DNA of 64,000 bases from Termitidicoccus mucosus (lineage in GTDB: Bacteria; Verrucomicrobiota; Verrucomicrobiia; Opitutales; Opitutaceae): contig NZ_CP109796.1 of assembly GCF_038725785.1 (NCBI RefSeq), forward strand, positions 5,332,001-5,396,000. Reading direction: 5' to 3'. Each line of letters begins with the position of its first letter. The first letter of the stretch is position 1. Of the stretch, positions 8,183-17,276 are shown piece by piece. Both the position numbers and the translations under genes were made by a program. Below the pieces are notes generated by a model. The model made no database searches and was not told the origin of the DNA. It saw only the letters and a program-made list of their open reading frames with translations.

Positions 8183-11100
8183 ATGATGAGACAGAATATG
8201 TCTAAAATTAAACGGTATGCCTTGGTCGCCACGGCGTCTCTATTCGCCCTGTCTGCTGCGGCCCCGGCGCAGGACAAAAAATTGCTGGGAGGCATCGGGC
8301 TTGATGAATTTGTTTCTGGCAATACAACGGATACATACTTTGAAGGGAACGAGGATTACACCCGCCTGGGTTTCATAGGAAACCGATATTCCGAGGTCGA
8401 TGGCCACCGCCGGGCCGATGGCAGCAGTGAGCCTTATACGCCGCGCACCGTCCTGTATTGGGATGGCACACATGGCTCCAGCATATGGGGAACTCAAAAT
8501 TCTGCATCGAATATAGGAGCGCTTGAGGCAACTAACAATAGCTCGACGGTTGGAGAACAACTGATCGGTGGTGCGGGAATCGGCAGTTTTGACAACAGTG
8601 TTTACAGCTATAACGAGAATCGATGGTGGGAAGGGACCTTGCCCGCCGGAAGGCAATATGTAAGGCAGAACAACGCCCTTCGGTTGAATATAAAAGACGG
8701 TTTTTCGACATCCATTTCCATCGATGCGGTGGGCTACTCGCTCACCGACCTCGCCTTCTCCGCCTTAACGAACTCGGCGGATGTCACTATCACCCTCGGC
8801 CTCTACGATGGCACAACCATCGTGCCGCTGGGCGTCGAGAAACTGGTCAGTGGCGACTCCATGACCCAATATATCATGGACCTGAGCACCCTCGGTCTGG
8901 GCAACGCCCAAATCGACCTGGTGATGACCTACACCGCGCCGGACGGCACACTGCTCACCCTCGACAACATCCAGATCGTGGGCGTGACCTACGACCCCGC
9001 GCAGGGCCTGATGGTGGTCTGGCAGGGCGGGGACGGCACCTGGGGCGTGGCCCCGGCCAACACGCTCTGGACCAACGCCGGCGGCACGGCCACCGGCGCG
9101 TGGATGGGCGGCTTCGCCACCTTCGGCGGCACGGCGGGCACGGTCACGGTGAGCAACGAGGGAGGCCCGGTGACCTTCGCCGGCGCGGAGTTTCTCACCA
9201 GCGGCTATGTCGTCACGGGCGGCGAACTCACCACCGAGACCGAGACGATCGAGCTGCGCGTGGCCGCCGACGCGACCGCGACCATCGCCTCCAAAATCAC
9301 CGGCACGGGCGGCCTCGACAAGACCGAGGCCGGCACACTCATCCTCTCCGGCTCCAGCGACTACAGCGGCGCGACCACCGTCAGCGCGGGCATGCTGTTG
9401 ATCAACGGCGACCAGACCGGCGCGACGGGCGCGGTCAGCGTGACCGCGGGCGCGACGCTCGGCGGCACGGGCGTGACCGGCGGGCACGTGACCATTGCCG
9501 ACGGCGGCACGCTGCTGGGCCAGTCCGGCGCGACCTTCACCCTCGGCGGCCTCACGCTCAACGAAAACGCCCGCATCGGCGCGACCCTCGGCGCGCCGGA
9601 CACTACCGGCTCCCTCCCGCTTTTCCAAATCAACGGCGACCTCACGCTCGACGGCTGGCTCGACCTCGCCAACGCGGGTTCCTTCGGCCCCGGCCTGTAT
9701 CGACTCTTCAACTACACCGGCACGCTCACCGACCGCGGCCTCGAATTCGGCGCCATCCCTTCCGGTGTAAGCGCGGCCGAACTCGAGGTGCAGTCCGACA
9801 CCGCCGGCAAGCAGGTAAACCTGGCCTTCGCGGCGCTGGCGCGCAACTTCTGGATCGGCGGCTCCGGCACTTGGAGCGCCGACTCCGCGGGCGGCAACTG
9901 GACGGCCATCGGCGGCGTCTCGCCCGGCGCATGGGAAACCGGCCTGGCCATCTTCCAGGGCACGCCCGGCACCGTGACAGTGGACGCCACCGCGGGCGAG
10001 GTAAGCTTCACCGACATGCAGTTTTTTGTGGACGGCTACACCCTCGCGGGCGACGCGCTCACGGTCACCGGCAGCGACGGCATGGCCGTCATCCGCGTGG
10101 GCGACGGCACGGCTGCGGGCAAGGATTTTTCGGCCACCATCGCCTCGATCCTCACCGGCGCCAGCGGCATCAAAAAAGACGACCTCGGCACGCTCATCCT
10201 CTCGGGCTCGAGCACCTACGCGGGCGCGACCCAGGTCAGCGCGGGCACGCTGCGCATCGACGGCGACCAATCCGGCGCGACCGGGACGGTGACGGTGGCC
10301 TCGGGTGGCAAGCTCGGCGGCGCGGGCACGACCGGCGGCGCGGTGACGGTGAAAGCCGGCGGCATCCTGCTCGGCCAGAGCGGCCAGACCCTGGCCATGG
10401 CCGGGCTCACTCTGGAAGACGGCGCGACGATCCAGGCCAGCCTCGGCGCGCCCGGCGGCAACACGCTCTTCCAGGTCAACGGCGACCTCTCGCTCGACGG
10501 CACGCTCAACGTCACCGACGCGGGCTCTTTCGGCATCGGCCTGTATCGGCTGATCACCTACACCGGCAGCCTGGTCAAAAATGAACTCGTCCTGGGTCTG
10601 CTCCCCACCGGAGTGAACCCCAACGACCTCTCCCTCGATGCCACCGAAGCCGGCCGCATCAACCTGCTCTACCTCGACGGAGTCACGCCGCTGCCCCGGT
10701 GGATCGGTGGCAGCGGCACCTGGTCGGTGGCGCACACGCCGGCCAACTGGGGCGACGGCACGCTGGAAGGCGGCTGGCGCCCGGGCTTCGCGCTGTTCCA
10801 GGGCGAGGCCGGCACGGTCATGGTGGACACGACCGCCGGCGCGGTCGAAGTGACCGGCATCCAGTTCGCCAGCGACGGCTACCTCGTCACCGGCGGCGCG
10901 CTGACCACGCACACCGCCACGACCACGATTCGCGTGGGCGACGGCACGGAGGCGAGCGCGGGCCACCGCGCCACCATCGCCTCGGCCATCGTGGGCACCG
11001 GCGGCATCGAAAAAAGCGACTACGGCACGCTCATCCTTTCCGGGACCAACAGCTACAGCGGCGGGACGATCATCACGCGCGGCGTGCTGGAAATCTCCGG

Positions 11101-12865
11101 CAACGCCAACCTCGGCGCGGCCGGCGGCGGCCTGGCGCTCAACGGCGGCACGCTGCGCACCACCGCCGGCTTCAGCAGCGCCCGGGCCGTGACGCTCGGG
11201 GCCAACGGCGGCGTGCTCGACACCGGGGCCAACGACCTGACCCTGACCGGTGCCATCGGCGGCGCGGGCAACCTCTACAAAACCGGCGCGGGCCTGCTCA
11301 CGCTCTCGGGCGCCAACACCTTCACTGGCACGACCAGCATCGCGCAGGGCGGCATCGCGCTGAACGCCAGCAGCCTGGCCGCGACCGTCATCGGCCCGGG
11401 CGCGCGCCTGACCGGATCGGGCACGATCCGCGGCCAGCTCGCCAATCACGGCGTGCTCAGCCCCGGCGCGAGTCCGGGCGCGTTCACCGTCGAAGGCGAT
11501 TTTGTCCAGAGCGCGGCGGGCGCCTACCACGTGGAACTGGCTTCGGCCAGTTCCTACGACCGGCTCACGGTCAACGGCTCGGCCAGCCTCGCCGGCAACC
11601 TGATCGTGACCGGCCTGGGCGAGTTCGTGCCGCAGGCCGGGCAGACTTTCACCATCCTGACCGCTGCGGGCGGAGTGACGGGCGAGTTCGACACGGTGAT
11701 CTCGGACTGGGACGCTCTGTCGGCCATGCTGCGCTTCGAAGCCGCCTATGGCGGCAACGCGGTGATCATCTCGCTGGCGCAGCTCTCCTTCGCCGGCATC
11801 GAGGGCGCCACGACCAACCAGATCGCGCTCGGTCAGACGCTTGATGCGGGCATCGCCGCGGGCAACCTCGCAACCCTGCGCACCGCGCTCAATTCCATCC
11901 CGACCCAGGCGCGTGTGCTCGCCGCGCTCAACCAGCTTTCGCCGCAATCCTACGAGCGCTGGTTCCAGCAGGCCGTTTACAGCGCGGGCGCCACGGTGCG
12001 CGCCGCCGAGGGCCGGCTGGCCGGCACCGATGCCCGGTCCGAAGGCGGACTCTGGTTCGAGCTGACCCGCCGCGAGACCCGCTTCGACGCGACGGCGGAT
12101 CTCGCCAAGGCCGAGACCACCGCCGACGGCGTGGTAGTGGGCGGCGACACCCCCGCGGGCGAGTCGCTGCAACTGGGCGTGCTCTTCAGCTACACCGACG
12201 AGGATATGGAGCTGGACCAGGCGGGCGGCGCCACCGACATCGAGCGGTTCTCCGTGCTGCTCTACGGCCGCTACCGGCTGGCGCCGGTGTTTTTCGAGGC
12301 GGCGGTGGGCGGGAGTTATTCCGACCTGGCCTCGCGTCGGGCGATCGCCCTGCCGACGTATGCGGCCGTGGCCGAAGGCGAGACACATGGACGCGAGTTG
12401 ATCGCCAGTCTGCGCGCCGGTTATCCGCTCACCTTGGGCGCGCTCCGCCTGGTTCCGTATTCAGGACTCCAATACATCGACTGGTCGGCGGATGCCATGG
12501 ACGAAGAGGGCGCCGGGGACGCCTCGCTGTCGCTGCGCAGGCAGTCGGGCGAATCGCTGGCCTCGCGGCTCGGGGTGAACCTCTCGTGGTCCCACGCCGG
12601 GCGCGGCGTCACGCTGATCCCCCGCGTGGACGTGGCGTGGCGGCACGAGTTCAAGGACGATCCGCTCGAAATCAAGGCGGCGCTGGGCGGCGCGGCGTTG
12701 ACGGTGCTGGGACGCACGCCGGGCAGTGACGGCTTCCAGGCGGCGCTGGGGTTGGACGCGGTGTTTGGCCGGGGTCTGGCCGCCTACCTGCGTTTCAGCG
12801 GCGAGTGGGACACCGCGGCCAGCGAGGCGCTGGAAGTCCGCGGAGGGGTGGAATTTCGCTTCTGA
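8183..12865 (+). CDS. Type Va autotransporter with beta-strand-repeat passenger
   Basis: This is a 1560-aa classical autotransporter. A signal peptide (about 1-33; YALVATASLFALSAAAPAQ) leads into a less repetitive, less GC-rich segment (about 34-275). Three long tandem passenger units follow, at about 275-553, 553-835 and 835-1110. Each has a W-GG-GTW...W opening, a GTVTV segment and the autotransporter-associated strand repeat (GTLILSGSSDYSGATTVSAG and variants). The C-terminal 278 residues form the outer-membrane barrel, ending GGVEFRF. The barrel secretes the passenger to the surface. Its function is probably adhesion, but no catalytic motif was seen. ATGs at 8183, 8186 and 8198 are all possible starts; the signal peptide works best from 8198. 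Confidence 0.9.
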   Translation: MMRQNMSKIKRYALVATASLFALSAAAPAQDKKLLGGIGLDEFVSGNTTDTYFEGNEDYTRLGFIGNRYSEVDGHRRADGSSEPYTPRTVLYWDGTHGSSIWGTQNSASNIGALEATNNSSTVGEQLIGGAGIGSFDNSVYSYNENRWWEGTLPAGRQYVRQNNALRLNIKDGFSTSISIDAVGYSLTDLAFSALTNSADVTITLGLYDGTTIVPLGVEKLVSGDSMTQYIMDLSTLGLGNAQIDLVMTYTAPDGTLLTLDNIQIVGVTYDPAQGLMVVWQGGDGTWGVAPANTLWTNAGGTATGAWMGGFATFGGTAGTVTVSNEGGPVTFAGAEFLTSGYVVTGGELTTETETIELRVAADATATIASKITGTGGLDKTEAGTLILSGSSDYSGATTVSAGMLLINGDQTGATGAVSVTAGATLGGTGVTGGHVTIADGGTLLGQSGATFTLGGLTLNENARIGATLGAPDTTGSLPLFQINGDLTLDGWLDLANAGSFGPGLYRLFNYTGTLTDRGLEFGAIPSGVSAAELEVQSDTAGKQVNLAFAALARNFWIGGSGTWSADSAGGNWTAIGGVSPGAWETGLAIFQGTPGTVTVDATAGEVSFTDMQFFVDGYTLAGDALTVTGSDGMAVIRVGDGTAAGKDFSATIASILTGASGIKKDDLGTLILSGSSTYAGATQVSAGTLRIDGDQSGATGTVTVASGGKLGGAGTTGGAVTVKAGGILLGQSGQTLAMAGLTLEDGATIQASLGAPGGNTLFQVNGDLSLDGTLNVTDAGSFGIGLYRLITYTGSLVKNELVLGLLPTGVNPNDLSLDATEAGRINLLYLDGVTPLPRWIGGSGTWSVAHTPANWGDGTLEGGWRPGFALFQGEAGTVMVDTTAGAVEVTGIQFASDGYLVTGGALTTHTATTTIRVGDGTEASAGHRATIASAIVGTGGIEKSDYGTLILSGTNSYSGGTIITRGVLEISGNANLGAAGGGLALNGGTLRTTAGFSSARAVTLGANGGVLDTGANDLTLTGAIGGAGNLYKTGAGLLTLSGANTFTGTTSIAQGGIALNASSLAATVIGPGARLTGSGTIRGQLANHGVLSPGASPGAFTVEGDFVQSAAGAYHVELASASSYDRLTVNGSASLAGNLIVTGLGEFVPQAGQTFTILTAAGGVTGEFDTVISDWDALSAMLRFEAAYGGNAVIISLAQLSFAGIEGATTNQIALGQTLDAGIAAGNLATLRTALNSIPTQARVLAALNQLSPQSYERWFQQAVYSAGATVRAAEGRLAGTDARSEGGLWFELTRRETRFDATADLAKAETTADGVVVGGDTPAGESLQLGVLFSYTDEDMELDQAGGATDIERFSVLLYGRYRLAPVFFEAAVGGSYSDLASRRAIALPTYAAVAEGETHGRELIASLRAGYPLTLGALRLVPYSGLQYIDWSADAMDEEGAGDASLSLRRQSGESLASRLGVNLSWSHAGRGVTLIPRVDVAWRHEFKDDPLEIKAALGGAALTVLGRTPGSDGFQAALGLDAVFGRGLAAYLRFSGEWDTAASEALEVRGGVEFRF

Positions 12866-12913
12866 GCAGAAGCGGACATGGGTCATCCATGACAATAGTC
12901 ATGAGCGCAACCC

Positions 12914-12945
12914 GGCGGCCGCCCCTTCTTGGTGGGGCGGCCGCC
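12914..12945 (+). terminator. Strong GC hairpin after the autotransporter
   Basis: A perfect 12-bp stem (GGCGGCCGCCCC with GGGGCGGCCGCC) and an 8-nt loop, followed by TTTGCCTT. It lies 48 bp past the autotransporter stop and 14 bp before the first candidate start of the next gene. A terminator is the simplest reading, though the T tract is short. Confidence 0.6.
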
Positions 12946-12959
12946 TTTGCCTTGCAAAC

Positions 12960-13601
12960 ATGGAAAACCGTCACGACACCGGGAATATGAGGGCGGGCCC
13001 GGCCACACCGGGAACAACCGCGTTCGCCGTCCTCCGGATGGAACTCGTGCGAACAAGTTTGTATGACCAAGTGTGGGCGCGCGCCACGCTGCGCGCGGCC
13101 TGCCAGGACGTGCTCGCACAACCGGTCGGCTCGGTGCGGGAGCAGAGGCAGATGGATTCGATCGCGGCCCGGCAGGAAAAGTTTTTGGAACAACTGGGTT
13201 GGGAGCTGGAAACGCGCGCCTATCGTCTCGGCGCGGTGCTGCGGGCCAGGGTGTATTCGAGCCGGGCTCCGGTGAAATTCATCCGCATGATGCAGCCGCG
13301 CGACCGGATCGTGTGCCTGGCGCTGTTGTGCGTGCTGGAGCCGATGCTGCTGCAAGCCATCGCCAGCGGGACGGAGATTCCTTGTCAATCGGCGGAGCGG
13401 ATGCAGGAAGGACTGGAGGCGATTCGCGCCGCCTTCGAAAGCGGCCGGCATGTCGTTCTGGAAGGCGATTACGATACCCGGAACTGGCTGTGGGACCTGC
13501 ACCGCCTCGTCGCGCGCCAGTTGAAGGACGCCGCCGTGCTGGACCTGATCAAGCGCCTCCTGCGCGCTCCCCTGATCGAGGCCCTCCGCTGGGAGGAATA
13601 G
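12960..13601 (+). CDS. Truncated reverse-transcriptase-like protein (fingers region only)
   Basis: This is about 213 aa from ATG 12960; 12987 and 13038 (MELVRTSLYDQVW) are other starts. By eye it follows the first third of group II intron reverse transcriptases in order. LYDQVWARATLRAA matches the usual N-terminal segment. EKFLEQLGWELETRAYRLG matches the 'L..L...L..g.Y.p' helix. MQPRDRIVCLALLCVLEPML matches 'ptvrDRvvq.all.vLEPif'. HVVLEGDYDTRN plus LHRLVARQLKDAAVLDLIKR matches the first-aspartate block and the helix after it. The polymerase YxDD block, thumb, maturase and endonuclease regions are absent: the frame stops after LIEALRWEE. No intron RNA or template/variable repeat was seen. It could be a decayed retroelement or a domesticated RNA-binding protein. 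Confidence 0.55.
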   Translation: MENRHDTGNMRAGPATPGTTAFAVLRMELVRTSLYDQVWARATLRAACQDVLAQPVGSVREQRQMDSIAARQEKFLEQLGWELETRAYRLGAVLRARVYSSRAPVKFIRMMQPRDRIVCLALLCVLEPMLLQAIASGTEIPCQSAERMQEGLEAIRAAFESGRHVVLEGDYDTRNWLWDLHRLVARQLKDAAVLDLIKRLLRAPLIEALRWEE

Positions 13602-13618
13602 AGCATTTCAAAAATACC

Positions 13619-13675
13619 GTGGCCGCATTTATAGATGGAGCCGTCCGCTTCGGCTCCAATTCAAGCATCGGCCAC
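13619..13675 (+). other. Nested stem-loop between the RT-like gene and TpsB
   Basis: An outer stem GTGGCCG/CGGCCAC (13619-13625, 13669-13675) encloses an inner stem GGAGCCG/CGGCTCC (13637-13643, 13651-13657) with a 7-nt loop. A symmetric internal loop of 11 and 11 nt separates the stems. Only a weak T-rich tract follows (AGTTTAATTT). It may be a terminator, an attenuator for the secretion operon or a small structured RNA. Confidence 0.5.
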
Positions 13676-13811
13676 AGTTTAATTTGATATTCCAGACGCG
13701 GGGCGACGCTTTTTTTGGCCTCCGTAATTGGCACAGAATCGTAACAGAAAGGAGGCGTCGATCGGAACCGGTTCGGCAGACTTATACGCGAAACCGCATC
13801 TCTTTTTTCGC

Positions 13812-15377
13812 GTGAACCACCTTCCTTTCTTTCTCATCTGCCTGTGGCTTGTATGTTTCGTTCCGCTTGAAACGTCCGGGGCGGAGGAAGCGGGGCGGGT
13901 GGACATTTTCGAATACCAGCTCGACGGCATTTATCTGTTGCCGGAGGAGACGGTTGAGCAGGCGGTGTCTCCTTATCTGGGTGAAGCGCGCACCGCGGAG
14001 GATGTTGAACGTGCGCGAGCCGCCTTGGAAAAAGCCTATCACGACGCCGGCTACCAGACGGCCTCGGTGCAGATTCCCCAGCAGGAGGTGATCGGCGGGC
14101 TGGTGCGCCTGCAAGTGGTGGAGGGCACGGTCGGACGGCTGCGCGTGCACGGCTCGCGCTACTTCGATATCGAGCGGATCAAGGCGGACGCGCCGTCGCT
14201 GGCCGAGGGCGCGACGCCGGACTTCGGCCGGGTCACGCAGGACATCCTCGCACTCAACCAGCATGCGGACCGCCGTATCACGCCCGCGCTGAAGGCGGGG
14301 GTGGAGCCGGGCACGATCGACATCGAGCTGAACGTGGAGGACAAGATGCCGCTGCACGGCAACCTGGAGCTGAACAACCGCCACAGCGCCAACACGACGG
14401 CGCTGCGGCTGAACGGCTCGATCAGCTACGCCAACCTCTGGCAGCGCGAGCACACCCTGGGCCTGAGCTTCCAGATCGCGCCGGAGCGGCTCGACGACGC
14501 GAAGGTGTTTTCGGCCTACTACCTCGTCCCGGTGCCGGATGCCCCGGTCAAGCTCATGCTTCAGGGGATGAAGCACGACAGCGACATCTCGACGCTGGGG
14601 ACCTTCGACGTGGCCGGGCGGGGCGAAAGCCTCGGCCTTCAGGCCATCGTCTCCCTCCCCGGCACGGCCGCCTGGTCGCACGGCCTGACCGCGGGCATCG
14701 ACTACAAGCGCTTCGACGAACTGCTCACCCTCGGGGGCACGGCCGGCGGCACGCAGACGCCGATCACCTACTACCCGATATCGGTCGCATACTCCGCCAC
14801 GCACCTCGGCCAAAAAAGCCTCACGCAGCTCAACGGCGGGCTCAACTTCCACATCCGCGGCCTGGGCAGCGATTCGGAGGAATTTTCCAACAAGCGCTAT
14901 GGGGCCGACGGCAGCTATTTTTATTTCCGGGGCGACATCGCCCACACCCAGACCCTGCCCGACAACTGGGAACTTTTCGGCAAACTCTCGGGCCAGCTTT
15001 CCTCCCGCCCGCTGATCTCATCCGAGCAATTCGGAGCAGGCGGGCTCGGGACGGTGCGCGGCTACCTCGAAAGCGAGGCGATGGGCGACTACGGCTTCGC
15101 CGCCACGCTGGAAGTGCGCACGCCGCCCTTCACCCTCGGCGGCTTCGTGGACGAACTCCGCGCGCATGTGTTTACCGACTGGGCGGGGCTGATCCTCAAC
15201 GACGCGCTGGCCGACCAGGACTCGCGCTTCCTGCTGGGCAGTATCGGCGCGGGCCTGACGCTGCACTACCGCAAACATTTCCACGGCTCCGCCGATGCCG
15301 GGCTGCCGCTGTACAACGCAGGCAGCACCGAGAAAAACCACCCCCGCGTCACATTCCGCGTGTGGGCCGATTTTTAG
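13812..15377 (+). CDS. TpsB outer-membrane pore of a two-partner secretion system (ShlB/FhaC/HecB family)
   Basis: This is a member of the Omp85-related TpsB family, which moves a large TpsA partner across the outer membrane. From GTG 13812 a good signal peptide appears (NHLPFFLICLWLVCFVP). The frame is open from TTG 13728, and a purine-rich SD-like AAAGGAGG lies at 13748-13755 without a standard start behind it, so the start is uncertain. POTRA-like domains follow: about mature residues 10-90 (ERARAALEKAYHDAGYQTAS, VRLQVVEGTVGRL) and the next 70. The 16-strand type barrel then includes the hallmark GTVRGY motif near 15050. The likely cargo is TpsA at 23355. ExbB, ExbD and TonB genes follow at once in the same direction. 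Confidence 0.9.
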   Translation: MNHLPFFLICLWLVCFVPLETSGAEEAGRVDIFEYQLDGIYLLPEETVEQAVSPYLGEARTAEDVERARAALEKAYHDAGYQTASVQIPQQEVIGGLVRLQVVEGTVGRLRVHGSRYFDIERIKADAPSLAEGATPDFGRVTQDILALNQHADRRITPALKAGVEPGTIDIELNVEDKMPLHGNLELNNRHSANTTALRLNGSISYANLWQREHTLGLSFQIAPERLDDAKVFSAYYLVPVPDAPVKLMLQGMKHDSDISTLGTFDVAGRGESLGLQAIVSLPGTAAWSHGLTAGIDYKRFDELLTLGGTAGGTQTPITYYPISVAYSATHLGQKSLTQLNGGLNFHIRGLGSDSEEFSNKRYGADGSYFYFRGDIAHTQTLPDNWELFGKLSGQLSSRPLISSEQFGAGGLGTVRGYLESEAMGDYGFAATLEVRTPPFTLGGFVDELRAHVFTDWAGLILNDALADQDSRFLLGSIGAGLTLHYRKHFHGSADAGLPLYNAGSTEKNHPRVTFRVWADF

Positions 15378-15403
15378 GAAAACTTCCGTTTTCGACCACA
15401 ACC

Positions 15404-17272
15404 ATGATCATGAACCGATCCCTCCTCAAACTCGCGCTGTGCGGCCTGCTGGCCGCGATCAGCCTCTCCGTCCCCGCGCAGGCGTGGTGGAACCAAGAAT
15501 GGACCCGGCGCACGTCGCTCACGGTGGACACCGCCGCGGGCATCGCCGATCCGGTCGGAACCGCGCCGGTGCTGGTGCGGCTGCACGTGAACAACTTCGA
15601 CTTCGCCTCCGCCCGCGAGGACGGCGCCGACCTGCGTTTCGTCGCGGCCGATGACAAGACGGAGCTGCCATATCAGATCGAAAAATACGATTCGCTGATC
15701 GGCGAGGCATTCGTGTGGGTCAACGTCCCCGCGATCGCCCCCGGCGCGCAAACGAAGCTCTGGCTCTACCATGGCAACCCGGTGGCCGCCGCCGCCAGCG
15801 CGACCGGCGCGTGGGATGCCGACACAATCCTAGTCTATCACTTTGGCGAGGGCAGCCAGCCGGCCCGCGACCACAGCGCGGCGGGCAACCACGCGGAGAC
15901 CGGCGGCCTCGCGGTCGAAGGCTCCCTGAGCGGCACGGGCCTGTATCTGAACGGCGCCACGCCGGTGCGCATCCCCGGCATATCCTCCTTCGCCTGGCGG
16001 GCGGGCGGACCGCTCACCTGGACGTCCTGGCTAAAATCCTCCGCGCCGCAGGAAAACGCCATTCTCTTCTCCCGCCGCGACGGCCCGCAGGCCGCCTTTG
16101 TCATCGGCGTGGACCAGGGCGCGCCGTATGTCGCCGTCACCACCGCCACCGGCACGACCCGCAGCCCGGCCGGCGACAAGCTCACGCCCGACCGCTGGCA
16201 TCACCTCGCGGTGGTGGCCGACGGCTCCCGCGTCACCCTTTATCTCGACGGCGCGTCGCTGGCCACGCTCAACGCCTCGCTGCCCGCGCTCAACGGCCCG
16301 GCGATCCTCGGCGGCGACACCCAGCCCGGCGCCACCGGTTTTATTGGCGAAGTGGACGAACTCGCCATCGCCCGCGCCGCGCGCCCGGCCGGTTTCATCA
16401 AGCTGGCAGCGCTCAGCCAGGGCGGCGAGGCCGCGCTGGTCACGCTCGGCCAGGCCGAGACCTCCGGCTCCGGCCACGGCAGCCGCCTGGGCGAGGCGAT
16501 GGAGCATGTCTCCCTCTTCGGCGACATCGCCAACAACATGATGTTCGACGGCTGGATCGCGGTGTTCGTGTGCATCATCATGATCATTGTCGGCTGGTCG
16601 GTGGCCGTCGCGAAGTTTTCCTACCTGAACAAAATCCAGAAAGGCTCGGAGGCGTTCATCCGGCAGTGGAAGGAAGTCTCCTCCGACCTGACCACGCTCG
16701 ACCACAACAATCCCGAAAGCGTCCAGTCGCTCGGCGGCACGGCCAGCGCGGCCACGCAGAAACTCATCCGGCAGAGCCCGCTCTATCAAATCTACCAGAT
16801 CGGCTCGGACGAGATCCGCCACCGCCTCACGCGCAAGGGCGGTTTCGCCGGTCTCTCTGCGCGCTCGATCCAGGCGATCAAGGCCAGCCTCGACTCGGGG
16901 CTGACCCACGAGACGGACCGGCTCAACCGCGGCCTCGTTTACCTGACCATCAGCATCGCGGGCGGCCCCTACGTCGGGCTGCTCGGCACCGTTGTGGGCG
17001 TGATGATCACCTTCGCGGTCATCGCCAAGACTGGCGAAGTGGAGGTCAACTCCATCGCGCCGGGCATCGCCTCGGCCCTGCTGGCGACGGTGGCGGGCCT
17101 GCTGGTGGCGATCCCCGCGCTGTTCATCTATTCCTACCTGAACACCCGCATCAAGAGCCTGACCTCGAAGATGCGCACCTTCATCGACGAGTTCACCGCC
17201 AAGATGGCCGAGTTCTACCCGTCCAAAGGCGACGTGCTGCGCGCGGCGGCCACCAACGAAGAAAAGGAATAA
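15404..17272 (+). CDS. DUF2341-LamG-ExbB fusion (MotA/TolQ/ExbB proton channel)
   Basis: This 622-aa protein fuses a periplasmic sensor-like part to an ExbB/TolQ channel. A signal peptide (about 1-30) is followed by a DUF2341 region (about 30-130; AWWNQEWTRRTSLTVD, LWLYHGNP). A LamG/concanavalin-like domain comes next (about 150-345; GTGLYLNGATPVRIPG, ATGFIGEVDELAIA). The ExbB part occupies about 375-622, with membrane helices WIAVFVCIIMIIVGWSVAVA, GPYVGLLGTVVGVMITFAVI and LLATVAGLLVAIPALFIYSY. ExbB and ExbD use proton flow to drive TonB. The start was set at ATG 15404, 26 bp after the tpsB stop. ExbD starts 4 bp after this gene, so they are co-transcribed. ExbB proteins normally lack the large exported part. 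Confidence 0.9.
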   Translation: MIMNRSLLKLALCGLLAAISLSVPAQAWWNQEWTRRTSLTVDTAAGIADPVGTAPVLVRLHVNNFDFASAREDGADLRFVAADDKTELPYQIEKYDSLIGEAFVWVNVPAIAPGAQTKLWLYHGNPVAAAASATGAWDADTILVYHFGEGSQPARDHSAAGNHAETGGLAVEGSLSGTGLYLNGATPVRIPGISSFAWRAGGPLTWTSWLKSSAPQENAILFSRRDGPQAAFVIGVDQGAPYVAVTTATGTTRSPAGDKLTPDRWHHLAVVADGSRVTLYLDGASLATLNASLPALNGPAILGGDTQPGATGFIGEVDELAIARAARPAGFIKLAALSQGGEAALVTLGQAETSGSGHGSRLGEAMEHVSLFGDIANNMMFDGWIAVFVCIIMIIVGWSVAVAKFSYLNKIQKGSEAFIRQWKEVSSDLTTLDHNNPESVQSLGGTASAATQKLIRQSPLYQIYQIGSDEIRHRLTRKGGFAGLSARSIQAIKASLDSGLTHETDRLNRGLVYLTISIAGGPYVGLLGTVVGVMITFAVIAKTGEVEVNSIAPGIASALLATVAGLLVAIPALFIYSYLNTRIKSLTSKMRTFIDEFTAKMAEFYPSKGDVLRAAATNEEKE

Positions 17273-17276
17273 TCCC

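Noticed and set aside
12960-13700. Diversity-generating retroelement or retron based on the RT-like protein.
   Set aside because: There is no YxDD block, no template/variable repeat pair and no Avd or msr/msd-like gene; only the first third of an RT is present.
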